DNA of 64,000 bases from Circinella minor (taxonomy: Eukaryota; Mucoromycota; Mucoromycetes; Mucorales; Lichtheimiaceae). The notes under the pieces are model-generated. The model was not told the DNA's origin. It searched no databases and saw nothing but the letters and a program-made list of their open reading frames with translations. The stretch lies in contig JAEPRB010000166.1 in assembly GCA_016758965.1 (NCBI GenBank), positions 1 through 64,000 on the forward strand, given 5' to 3'. This document shows positions 1 through 12,016 of the stretch, one piece after another; position 1 is the first letter of the stretch; each line of letters opens with the position of its first letter. A program made the translations under genes and the position numbers.

Positions 1-224
1 TAAGTACTTGTTTCTTTTGTTTCTGGTTAACATGAAAAAAATTCATGCTGTGCACTGACTTCAGTTTTTTTTATGTGAATTATATTTTTTTTATGACGTA
101 ATTTTTTCTGATAAATAAAGAACCCCACTGTCCCTCCCAATTTTATTTTAAGTATTATAGCAATAATAATATCGGTATTTTTTTAAAAAAAAAGTACAGA
201 TGAAGAGCATAAACGGTATATAAC

Positions 225-1601
225 TTATTTTTGCGAAAGCTCGTTACCAATCTTATAATTTAAAATTTTGTTCCAATCCATTTTGTTTCGAGTCAATGGT
301 AACGCTCTACGAAGGCCTTTGAAAGTGTTCTCAGCCAAATCACCATAACTGTTGTTAATGGATGAATGATAACGCTTGTCAAAATCTGCAACTTCCTTTA
401 ATACAGTAGCTACAGTCTTGGTAAAATCCTTTTTATATATAAACATCAGAAATAAAATAAAATAAATATGTCATTAAACTTGGTAAAAATACATGCTAAA
501 TAAAAAAGTCAATTTTTTTCCTTACATCAGTAACAGTTACTTTAGTTTCATAATTTTTATCTGCATTTAACTGTACATTTCCATCTTCATAATAATGCAC
601 ATTTATCTTGGTAGCACCTTTCAGTTCACCAGTTTGGGTATCAAGAGTCCATGTTGCTAACCATCTACCATTCCTTTTTTTTTTGTCGAATGTTTATATA
701 AATAACATATCAGCAAACAAAAAAAAGAATTTCAATTTGAATTAATTTGATACTAACCAAAAGTTACCAGGATTATATTTGTTATCCACAATAGCGATTG
801 CTATTTGATTTTCTGTAGGTGCATATACAGTACAGACACCTTCAGGATAATGGTCATTAACATAAGCGAATGCTTTCTTTTCAATTGCTTCACTAAAAAA
901 AAAGAGGTAGTTGGTTTCAGTTTATGTTCTCTGAAAACACATATAGAAATAAATTTATATTCATATATGATTAGTATTATTACCGAAGTGGTTCAATCGA
1001 TGCATGAGCTTCATGTGGTTGTAATTCTGACGCAGCCTAAATTATAATATCATTAAAATTATACTTATTAACCTTTGAGTTTTATTATCATCTTCCATAT
1101 TTTTTTGATAGATATGCTATTGTTGTACAGTACCAAGCGCATATGATCAAATTTGAATGATTGCTTAGATCTCGGATCAACGTATCGTTCCTCTTCAACT
1201 TTACCATGATTGGATACAATAACCTATTTTTTTTGTATTAGGCAGCCAGTTTTTATTATTATGTCCAATCACTTTTTATGAAATCAGTAAAATAAATAAA
1301 TATACCTCATAATCTAACTCAGGTAAAGTAACTGTAATCAGTTGTTCAGTATTGTATTGTTCTAAAGCTTGTAAAATACCATCTTGAAGCGCTTCATCAT
1401 TATCGACTAAGGAACGTACATCTATTTAAAAAGTTTAAAAGAATCGGTCTTTTTATTAATAAAAAGATTGATGACAATTAAATAAAATTAAAAATAAATT
1501 AGCAAGAATATACCATTAAATACATCATTAACTTCACCAGGAGGACTAGATAATAAAAAGTTTGAAGCGATTTTCACCTTGTCTTCAATAGATGTGGACA
1601 T
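225..1601 (-). CDS. CAP1: F-actin-capping protein subunit alpha
   Basis: This is the alpha subunit of the heterodimeric capping protein that binds the barbed ends of actin filaments. Seven exons can be joined on the minus strand. The N-terminus (MSTSIEDKVKIASNFLLSSP, then GEVNDVFNDVR) is the conserved alpha-subunit start. The C-terminus contains the family signature LRRALPLTRNKMDWNKILNY followed by a short tail ending ELSQK, the segment that in known structures forms the actin-binding tentacle. Length is about 280 residues, normal for the family. The start at 1601 is the first ATG of the conserved N-terminus. The last intron ends at an unusual purine-rich acceptor (aaaaag) just before DFTKTVATVLKE. 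It is divergent from the sterol glucosyltransferase gene, with 320 bp between the starts. Family assignment is confident; exon edges are inferred. Confidence 0.93.
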
Positions 1602-1921
1602 TTTTCAGGGTCGATATAAAAAAGCAATGAATGGGTAAAAAGGTTTCTTTTTTGCTTAGCGGAGGGTTAAATGGAAGTTTTTCTTTTCAAGTTTGTGTCA
1701 GCTATTTTTCTATGCAAATATTAATAGTTTTTTAGATATTCAAGTTATTATATTATAAATAGAGAAATTAAAATTTGTGATTGCATCAAATATATATATT
1801 ATACATTAATCTCAAAAGTATTAAATACATAAAGTTAACTATTTTTTCCTATGTATTTTTTTTTATATTAAATTTAATTCGCTCCATCCTTTTTTGTTTC
1901 ATTTAAACGAAAGTTTTATTC
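1602..1921. promoter_or_regulatory. Divergent intergenic region, CAP1 / ATG26-like
   Basis: These 320 bp separate two divergently transcribed genes and must hold both promoters if the tentative start at 1922 is right. The sequence is AT-rich with T-runs and no ORF or RNA gene that I can recognise. Confidence 0.5.
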
Positions 1922-4900
1922 ATGTCTTTCGGCATAATCGGTCCGAATGGGAATCCTTTGGCTATGAAAAAAGTGAGTGCGTACTCCATATTTGCATTTT
2001 CATAACCAGATAAGAATACTTTCTTGTGTGAGTGTACAACTCAACCTGTCACTCATTAACTCATTTTAGTATGTCTACATGTAAAATAAAATAAAATATA
2101 CACTCATTGCTAAATATATATATATATATATATTGAAAGTTCTGACAATGTCTCTATATAGTGAAAAGTAATAATATTGTTACGACTAATAGCTTGGCAC
2201 GCCAAGATGCTGACCATTGCCAAGGGACAGGAGGTCAGGTTAATAGCCAACAAAAAGGAGGAGTATCACATAATAACAACACAACAATAACAACACAAGG
2301 CCCTAAAATAACTTTACGTAGACCTGCTCCTTTACAACGAGAAATGTCCATTGAATGTCCTGAACCAACAAGAACTACTACGAATGTAACTCAAAAGCAG
2401 TATGTTTTTTTTTATCTTTTCTAATCCTCTCTTTCTCTTTATATATGACTTTTTTATACAAATATTCACATATTCACATATTCACATATTCACATATTCA
2501 CTAACAAACCAGTAACTCAAGAAAATCAACCACTTTAGAGCTAGACAATGATGATAATAAGAGCAACAACGAAGATGAAGAAGATGATGATTACCGGTCT
2601 TATGATAAAAAAATGACTTCTACAGATAAAGTTCAACAATTATTTGATTTTTCATCAGACGAACAACTTATTGAAGGTACTTTAAAAAAAAGATTGTTCT
2701 TTTAATTGTTGTAGGTTATAAAGAAAAAGCCAACTAATTTCTTGATATATCATTGAATTTTATCATTGGGTTCTATTCTTGAAGAATATCCATGTTATTT
2801 ATTAAAATTGGTAACCTTACCTGGATGGTTATATATTACAAACAAGAGTCTTTGTTTTTATGCTGCATTACCTGAAAAAAATGTAATTACTATGAGTATA
2901 GTAGCAATAGCAATTATTTATTACTTTATAATCTCAATAACAAAAAAAAAAAAATTCTAACCTATTTTATTTATTTTGTTTACGTAACTATAACAAATTA
3001 GGATTATATTGAAAAAACGGGTTATTTATTTAAAAAAGTACACCGAACTTCACCATTATCATCTCGAAGTTATTTTCAATTGAAAAATCATGTACTGTCA
3101 TGGTATAATTCAGCAGAAGATAAATATGAGCCTATAGATAGTATTGATCTCAAACATATTATTGACGTTCAAGATTCATCTGTTCGAAAGTTTGGATTTC
3201 AGATTGTTGGAGAGAAACGTCATTGGATACTTGCAGCAGATTCTGAAGTTTCCCAAAAAGAATGGTTAGTTTATATGCATGATGTATAAAATATTATTTA
3301 ATTTATTTATTTTCTGGAGACTTTTACCACTGTTAGGATGGATGAACTACGACGTGCCATATTTATAGCTCATAATTCTGGTAATAGTGTCCGTATTATA
3401 TTACCATTCCCTCGAATTTCTAATATCAGTAGAAATTTTGCTTTCAAGTTTGCTCAATATATTCGAATTAAATTAAGCCATATGAATAATTTAAATAATT
3501 TAGATGATGAGGTTAGTTTGTTTCTTTATTTATTTATGCATGACATCTAAAATAGGAGGAAAGAAGAGTGAAATATCATATACATAATTCTAAATTTCCC
3601 TACAAATAATATAGTATTATTTTGCATTCTTTCCAGATATTGATAAGACTTATCAACAAATTGAAGAATTATGGAATTCAAAGCAACAACAGCAAAAGAA
3701 GATGGAGATAGTGGAAGTAAAATCTGAACAACAAAAAGAGGAAGTAAAAAGAACTTTAATGGACTCAATAACAAATCCTGGTTTTTCTAGTCAAGATAAT
3801 CTATTCAATAATACATCTGGAATGTCTGCGGCAATGTTTATTGGCGCACTTACAAATCCTGCATCATTGTTAGCAAACTACTATAATAACAATAATAGCA
3901 ACAAACAACAACAACAATATCGATCTATAAACAGTGATGCTGATGCTGATTTAGCATCAAGTAGACGTTCAACATTTAGTTCAACTTATGAAACACCAAC
4001 AGACAATAAAAATGATACGGCACAGACACCCGTGAATGCTACACCATCTGCCAATTCTTCTAATAATAATAATAATAATAATAATCGAAATCAACAACGT
4101 AATTCATGGCCCTTTGGGTGGCTTTCATCGCCTCCGTTATCACCTACTATGGATTCTTCCTCTCAACAACAACAACAACAACACCAGACAACACCAGAAT
4201 TATCATTGCCAGGTATAGCGCCAAACGATGTTACAACAACATCAATATCACAGCAACAAAAAGGTAAGCTGTTAAGAAAAGGAAAATGGACTATATTGGT
4301 TCACTTTTTTTAATTGTTTTACACTGAGACGCTTCTACTAATTAAAAAACAAAAACTAGATAATACCAAAAATAACAATAGTAGTGTAAAACCATTAGAA
4401 CCCGTTTCAAAGAAAAAAGGTCGTTTCAGAAGTTCTTCAGCAGCATCTATAAAGCAAATTGCACGTAATACCTTAGGATTACCTACTACGTCTAATCATA
4501 CATGGAACAAAGAACAGCAGAAGCAAAAAGCACTAGATTCAACTTTCATTAGCCCTCATACCAATAGCAACACTAATGCTACTAGTATTATTACTGATGC
4601 AGAAAACAAATTATCATCACTTTCAGTGAAAACGCGACATTTTCGGTCAAGTAGCTTGGGTGGAGGATTAAAAAGACATATTAAAACACCATCCAATTCA
4701 GACTTAAATGCTTTAATATTAGGACCAACAATGGCAATATATAATTCAATCCCAAGACAACAGCAACAGCTTCAAGCGTCATGGATTACCCCTACTTATC
4801 GTGATATATTACAGCAAACATCGACGCCATCAAAAACCACTACTCAAATAAATGATATGGATGAGTCACAACAAGCACTGGCTGATCAGAAATTACGTAA

Positions 4901-7738
4901 AACGTTTCCCATGCTTGGAGAAAATGAACAAGTAATTGGAGGTAAATAAGTTACTAAGTAAAGGTCTATTAGTCTGGTTTATAATGCTACTATAACAGTA
5001 ACCACCAAACAAAACAAAGCGAAACAAAGATAAAGCTCATTTAATACTTATGTATTTCTTATATTTCTTTATTCATTTTTAGCATTTAGTACAGCATTAT
5101 GGAAAACTTTACCTTATTATGGTCGTTTATTGTACTCGCTAAATTATATCTGTTTCTATTCCAAGGTGCTTGCGGGACGTCAAAAGGTTGTTTTACATAT
5201 ACATACTATTATCATTATATTAATATGTGTAAAATAGTAAACTTTCAACATTGATTCACTTATTAAACTTTTTTTATTAGCTTGTAATTCCAATTACAGA
5301 TATTACCTCAGTAAGAAGAATAAAAAGTCGTGGATATTATTTCCTTCATAGTATTGGATTGATTACTCAGAATATGCAAGAAGAGGTAATAAATTTTAAA
5401 TATTTTGCAGTAATAAGCTACAGTAGGGTTTATTATTAATGTATAATCGATTGCTTTTACTTCTTAAATTGCTCATATACTATTACTGTTATTACAGATT
5501 TACCTGGAGTTTTCATCAGTAGATATAAGGGATTCTTGTTATGCGCTTTTATATATCCTTATAAATGAGGCAAAAGCAGATGACGAAATGTAAGTTTAGT
5601 ACAACGTAATACTATTATCATCAGATGTAAACATTGCATAGATCATTGCCATGGGCTAGTGGACCGATTTACTGATATCACTTATATATATATATATAAT
5701 TTCTTGTTTGTTCTGTTTGTTTATAGTAAAGATTATTCTCGATCTAACAAAATGAGTGATATTCTAGCAACATCAACAGAGCATGTTATGCCACCACTAG
5801 GATATAGTAAGTTCTCCTCTATTATTCTCAATAGCCATTAGTAAATATAAAGCAATCTTTTTTTTAACTCAAACGGATATGAAAGCAATGACAACAATAA
5901 AGAGTTTCTTTAGTAATAGTTTGAATATAAATATTTATTTAGATGGACCGCCTTTGCTATCTAATACTTCAAAGAACGATTCTTTTAATAAGCCTTTGTT
6001 ACCAAAATCTAATATGCATATCACATGCTTAACCATTGGATCACGAGGTGATGTTCAACCTTATATTGCATTATGTAAAGAATTACAAACGGAAGGACAT
6101 CGTTGTCGAATTGCATCTCACAGTGAATATCAACCTTGGGTAGAAGATCATGGGATTGAGTTTCGTTCAATCGGAGGTGATCCTGGCGAATTAATGGTAT
6201 AAAAAAAGACTTTTTCTTATTCCAATAGATGTTATTTGTATATACTTATTGTAATTCTTTAATTAAAAATAGAAATTATGTGTCGATAATGGATTTCTTT
6301 CTTATTCTTTCGTGAAAGATGGATCAAAATTTGTAAGTTTTCTCATTATTATTACTTGAATAGATTTTACTATTAACTTTTTATCAATTCACACCATGTT
6401 AACAATTACTTTTTTATTGCTGTATATGAATGTATATATATAGTTTTATACCTGGTTTGATGAATTATTGGCTACAGCTTGGGAAGCATGTCAAGGCACG
6501 GACCTACTTATAGAAAGCCCAAGCGCTATGGTCGGCGTACATATGGCTGAAAAATTAGGTATATATCGATTGTAACGTGTATATGTGGGCGCTAAAGAAG
6601 AAGATAAGTAATTAGATAAACACTTTTATGTTTTTACGTATTAATAAAGCATTTTTTTTCTTTCTTCTTTCTTTTACAGAGATACCCTATTTTAGATCGA
6701 TGCCCTTTCCATGGACTCGTACAACCCGATTCCCGCATCCTTTTGCAGTACAAAACTATACATCTGGGCGACTTCTTTATAATGACATGACTTATGTTAT
6801 GATTGATATTGCACTATGGGCCGGTACTTCAAAAGCAATCAATCGGTTCCGTCGTAAAAAATTAGGTCTCCCACATACAACAAGAGAGAAACTTGAGTTA
6901 TGGGGCGTACCTCATATATACTCGTTTAGCCCTTCTGTTGTGGCAATGCCTCCTGATTGGGCCGATTTTATTCATTGCACTGGGTATTGGTTTTTGGATA
7001 ATCCGAATACTTCTTGGAAACCAAGTACAGAATTGTTACAATTTTTAGGAAACACTTCGCCTTCAACACAACAAAAAGATGAGGAGAAAAAACCTATTGT
7101 TTATATTGGTTTTGGATCCATTATTGTACCTGATCCAAACGCTATGAGCATTGTAATTGTTGAAGCAGTCAAACAAGCCAACGTACGTGCCATTGTTTGC
7201 AAGGGTTGGTCATCGCGACGTAATGACAATGATAATCAGCAAGGACAACAAGAAGATGATGATAAAATTGCAACTGCTATTCTTCAAGGCCATCCTGATA
7301 TATTGAGTTTGGATTCGGTACCACATGATTGGTTATTCCCACAAATTCAAGGTGTTGTACATCATGGAGGTGCAGGTACTACTGCTGCAGGATTAAGAGC
7401 TGGGTTGCCTACGGTAATAAAACCGTTTTTCGGTGATCAACGATTTTGGGGCCAACGAATCGAAGAACTAGGTGTAGGAATATGTATACCCAAATTGACA
7501 ACAGATAAGTTAACGGAAGCTTTGATTGAAATTACACATAATTTGGTGACGATTAGTAAAGCAAAAGCTTTGGGAGCTACGATTCAAGAGGTAATTTTTT
7601 TGTGTGTAATATATAGAAAAAATATCATTTCCAATTTATATATATTTTGTTATGATGAATCATTAGGAGAACGGATTGAAAAAGGCAGTAGAATGCATTT
7701 ATCGTGATATTCATCTCGCAAAACGAGGGAAGGAATAA
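1922..7738 (+). CDS. ATG26: Sterol 3-beta-glucosyltransferase, ATG26/UGT51 type (GRAM-PH-GRAM-GT)
   Basis: This enzyme transfers glucose from UDP-glucose to membrane sterols; some fungal homologues act in pexophagy. The domain order matches the family. A first GRAM segment follows the motif [20 protein letters not shown] (2.65-2.9 kb). A PH domain follows ([11 protein letters not shown] ... HWILAADSE, 3.0-3.3 kb). Next is a long Gln/Asn/Ser-rich insert (3.7-4.9 kb) and a second GRAM segment (about 5.1-5.6 kb). The glycosyltransferase begins at [20 protein letters not shown] (about 6.0 kb) and ends with the nucleotide-sugar motif [15 protein letters not shown] (7.35 kb). The C-terminal exon reads [20 protein letters not shown] then stop. 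More than ten short introns are inferred. The start is uncertain: the ATG at 1922 opens a 17-codon exon with a good donor, but the join into the exon around 2238-2418 is not unique, and 2344 is an alternative ATG. Family call is confident. Confidence 0.9.
2462..2501. repeat. Octanucleotide microsatellite (atattcac)x5
   Basis: Five perfect tandem copies of an 8-bp unit lie inside an inferred intron near the 5' end of the sterol glucosyltransferase gene. Unit lengths of 8 bp are less common than 1-4 bp microsatellites, and perfect copies suggest recent expansion. Confidence 0.95.
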
Positions 7739-7930
7739 CAAATTAGTCATATATCGTAATTTTTTGAAAATAAACAAAAATATACGATTTTATATATAAA
7801 TATATTATACAATTAAAAATAAAATAAAATAAAATGAGATAGTGTTGTTTTTAAAGACAAGGTAGGGGGTATGTATGATGTATGATGTAGTGTAATGTTG
7901 TATCAAAGATTTCTATGTAATAACTGATAA

Positions 7931-10015
7931 TTATATTAAAGGTTGATCTTGAACAAGTTGTTGTTGTTGCTCTTCATTATTATCTTCGTCATCATCCTTT
8001 TCAAAAAACCAATCAACTTGTTGAATAATGGCTTCAATTACTTTACTTTGAAGATCGGTTTGCATAATACCACTTAGATCATCCGCAGGAGGTCGCAATA
8101 ATCCTTGCGAAAATATTAAAGCCAAATTGGATGGTTCCATTTTGTTGATATCGGAATAATCAGCTACTCGACTTAAGTGACGCATTAAATATTCAAGTAC
8201 CATAAAGTTGGTCTTGGGAAGAACATGAATGGTTGCCTTTATCCTATACATACGTTCATCATATTCCTCTTCTCCTATATAATAATAATAATAATAATGA
8301 TTATTATTGTTAATAGTTAATAATTAATGTATAACCATGAATTGCATAAAACGAAAGAAAGAGAAAGGTTACATACTTGCAGCATCAATAAACCAATCAT
8401 AATATTCAAAAGTCATTAATGGATTTTTGAGTTCTCGAAAATAAAGTTTTAGTAATCCAGTGACGGCATTAATATCTGTATCTTCAAAAGAAATAGATTC
8501 ACCTAATAATATATAATTTATTATTAGTAGGATGATTTATGACTTTTTCACTTTCACGCACTAACTTGATGATAAAAACAACCTATATATATGCTACATA
8601 CCACGATTAAAAGCTGCCCGGTATCGCTGAATGCTTGAAGCAGGACCTGATAATCGATAAATTCCAACCGAGTTTAATCCTCTTGCTTCTACTTCTTCTA
8701 TACACATTTGTACTACTCGAGGTAAATCACCATCTTTTTCCATTGTCAAAAATCCTCCAAACAATCCATTTCCTAAAGGTTGCTGTTGCGTGATATTATT
8801 TTCAGCAATAGCTTGTGGTGGTAATTTGTCAGTAGTTCGACCATGAGGTTTTCCAAACCAATTTCCAATCTTTTTGTTACTAGGTCGACCTTTTTCATCC
8901 GTTCCTGTTGTTGGTTCATGCTTATAACGGTTTCGCCAGTCTCTATCATCTAATTCTAAATAATAATAAGAAATATAAGCTTAGTTTTTATTTTCCTTTT
9001 GCCAATACTACCAGTTTTCTTTTGTTTTACCTTTCTTCTTTGACATTTTGCGATTTACTTTCATTTGCTCAGAATCTGATGTCAATTTTCTTAATAATCG
9101 CATTATATCTACGTATACACAAGCGTGTTTTTTTTTAAAAAAAAAATTAGATACTTTTACTACTACTACCAATTATATTATATAATAACATGATAATCCA
9201 TATAACATACCGCTTTCCTACATATGTATATTTGCCAAAAAAAATTAGTTTTCGTTTTATAGTAGTAGTAGTAGTAGTAACAGTTAATGATACTCTACCC
9301 TTTTTTATCTACCCTAGAGCTTTACCTCATTATGTCCTTCTTTACGTGCGATAAGTTCCCGCATAATAGCATCAAGCCACGCTGATAATTCTTTATCATT
9401 TGATGTTTGAACATAGATAGTTACTTTTCTTGGTGTATTAATAAGAAAAGAATGTTTTCGTTTTGTGTCTCCTTTTGCAGCCGGTTCAATTCGACAATTA
9501 TCAAGATCAAAACATCCAATAGGTGTCAATGGTTTACTGTATTTCTAAATTAATAATATCATGAAAGACCAAATTGATGATAATGATAACGATATTGATG
9601 GTTCGTATTATTAGAATTTGTAATTTTTTATTAATAAAAAAATTATAGGTTTTTTTTACCTTTGTTTTAGAATAATTATCTTTATAAAGAATAAGAAATC
9701 CATTGGAAAGAACACCATAATATATTTTCCATGAACTAAGCTTTCCTCCACCATTATCTTTTTCAGCTGTCATTTTCATTTGAATAAAACTTTGTTGACG
9801 AATCCAATCGGGTTGAAGTTGATCAAGTTGCTAAAAAGAGTAATTTAATTTTGCATTAATAATAAACTGAGCAAAGAAAAATATTATTCACGTTGTTTAT
9901 ATACTAATTAATCCTTACCAATTGTTTTAACTCAAAAGGATTCAGTCTTTGAAGTCCAGTTTCTAAAGATTCTACCTCTTCATTATTATCATTATGTTGT
10001 GGGGGTGGTAAAATT

Positions 10016-10047
<32 letters not shown>

Positions 10048-10589
10048 TGGTACATTAACAGAGGAAGAAGGTGGTTGTGATGATAATGTCATTGTATTAT
10101 GTAACTGTGTTGCCAAGTTATCATTTTCTTCATAAATAGTAGGCTTATCCCAACGTGATTCACCCGTGTGTTCATTGAAATAATAAATTATACCTTGATC
10201 GTCTGTATAGTATAACAATAAGCTTTAATATTTTTTTTTCTCTCCTACTATATTCTATAATATTATAAAACTAACCATATGCGTTTTTCCACCCCCCGGG
10301 TAATATATTATTATCATTATTGTTGTCATTATGATTATCTTTATTATTGCTGTCATGGATACTATCATTTATTAATGGGGTTTCGCTCGGACCAGCCGGG
10401 ATATTAATATTATTATCGTTGCTACTATGTCTTCGTGGAGGTAACTTTGGTTGTCGTTGTTGTTGTTGTTGACTATCGTCTCTTTGTTGTTCTTGAAAAC
10501 TATTTTCATGTTCAGGAACAACATTTTTATTAGATGATGTTGATGATTCCGTAAGAATGTCATTTACTACAGCTCGTTGTTGTCCATTA

Positions 10590-10627
<38 letters not shown>

Positions 10628-11131
10628 TTTATTTAGAAGTTTGAATTCACTTCCCCACTTTTTTTTTCTTCCAGATTTTAATATGCATTATATTACCTAA
10701 CGTATTATTTTCAACTTCAAGTCGAATTCTGTTGGCAGGAAAAAAACCAATTTCGTCGTTTAGTTCACCTATTAAATATATATTATTTGAATTGGTTTTC
10801 ATGATATCTTGTTTTTTTTTTTTGCAACCCTCACTCTCTCATTAACTACTATAGGCGTTTTGACAGAGAGTAAAAAAAAGAAAGAGAGTATTACCTTCCC
10901 ACCTAAATAAATAAGTTTTATTCAATAATAAGCATTAGTCAAATTGTAAAAAATAATACATGTTAAAGCAAAAACCATTATATAAGAAAGGGAGGTGGCA
11001 CTAGTTGATAGTTTTTCTTACCAATCGTCATTATGCTTCTCGAGTAACTTTATTTTATCACCTTGTTTAAAGGATAATTCGAATTCACCTTCAGCAACAT
11101 AATCCCACACAGCAATAAGATACTGAACCAT
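7931..11131 (-). CDS. SH3-WW-PH-RhoGAP domain protein
   Basis: This is a predicted GTPase-activating protein for Rho-family GTPases. The start at 11131 leads straight into an SH3 domain (MVQYLIAVWDYVAEGEFELS ... DDWWEGELNDEIGFFPANR). An Asn/Gln-rich linker follows, then a WW domain (GGWKNAYDDQGIIYYFNEHT, then GESRWDKP, about 10.15-10.28 kb). Next is a PH domain (about 9.3-9.8 kb) and a RhoGAP domain with the arginine-finger motif GIYRLSG and the NKMEPSNLALIF helix (about 8.0-8.75 kb). The order resembles animal ARHGAP12/27-type proteins. Two microexons are needed to keep frame: 8 nt at 10895-10902 supplies the second Trp of the SH3 WW pair, and 7 nt at 9211-9217 joins the PH domain to the next exon. 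The gene converges on the sterol glucosyltransferase, leaving 192 bp between stops. The target GTPase cannot be read from sequence. Confidence 0.9.
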
Positions 11132-12016
11132 CGTATAGAGAAGGTTTATTTAGTTGTCTTAGAAAAGTAAAGGAAATAAAAGTAAAAAAAAAAAAAAAAA
11201 GAGTTTAGAGGTTCTACTCGTTTTGGATTCAATCTCATTCTTACATTTTTGAGTGCTTTACCTAAAATTTCTTGTACCACCTTCAAAAATCGTGGTGCCT
11301 CTCTTTTCTTTCTTCTGTCTGCTTATGAAACCCGGGGCTCCTATGATACTATATAGCTTACATGTATACTCCTATAAGTTATATATATATACATCTATAC
11401 TTACTTACTCCCTCTTTTTTTTTCTCTCTTTTTTTATGATTAAATAACTAGCAATAATAATAATCACTTTTACCCTCTTTTTATTCTTTAAAAGACTATC
11501 TATTATCTTCTTTACTGCGTGCGAGCTGTCGGCGTTCCGGTAATAAATCAAAACGATTTTCATTTCGCTCCGCCCTTTCATGTTACTCAAATATAGACAA
11601 GACACACACATCATTAAATATTTTTTTTCGAGTGTAGTTGTTTTTACTTTTACTCTTTATAGACTTGCTTTTTTTTTCTTTTTTGTTGTTAGTTAGTTGC
11701 TTGGTATGTGCGATTAGTATTATTTAGCGAATAACAATAACAAAAATAACAACAACAAAAAAAACGAAAATCAACACCACTACCCTATTTCGTCAGTAAC
11801 CTCTACCTCCTCCTTCCAACTTTATATTCTACATTCATCATCTCTTTCAAAAAAAATAATCTTTAAAACCATCATTCAAAGGGTGGAATCAAAGAGCTGG
11901 TGGAAGGAAGGTCCTTAATTAATTACCATTATATATTGCAAACTATACCAACTTACAATTACTTTATAATTCAACCTAAACTCGATATCAACAAAAATAC
12001 ATTATTCAATTCTGTC
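11132..12016. promoter_or_regulatory. Divergent intergenic region, RhoGAP / RAX2-like
   Basis: About 885 bp separate the two divergent starts. It is AT-rich with poly-A/T runs (an A-tract near 11186), pyrimidine-rich stretches near 11800 and no convincing ORF. An open frame beginning at 11900 is only the upstream extension of the RAX2 reading frame; I start that gene at 12017 because a signal peptide follows directly. Confidence 0.5.

Noticed and set aside
10591..10627. Long (ta)n tract as a replication origin or regulatory site
   Set aside because: Dinucleotide TA tracts are common in introns throughout the window; nothing sets this one apart.
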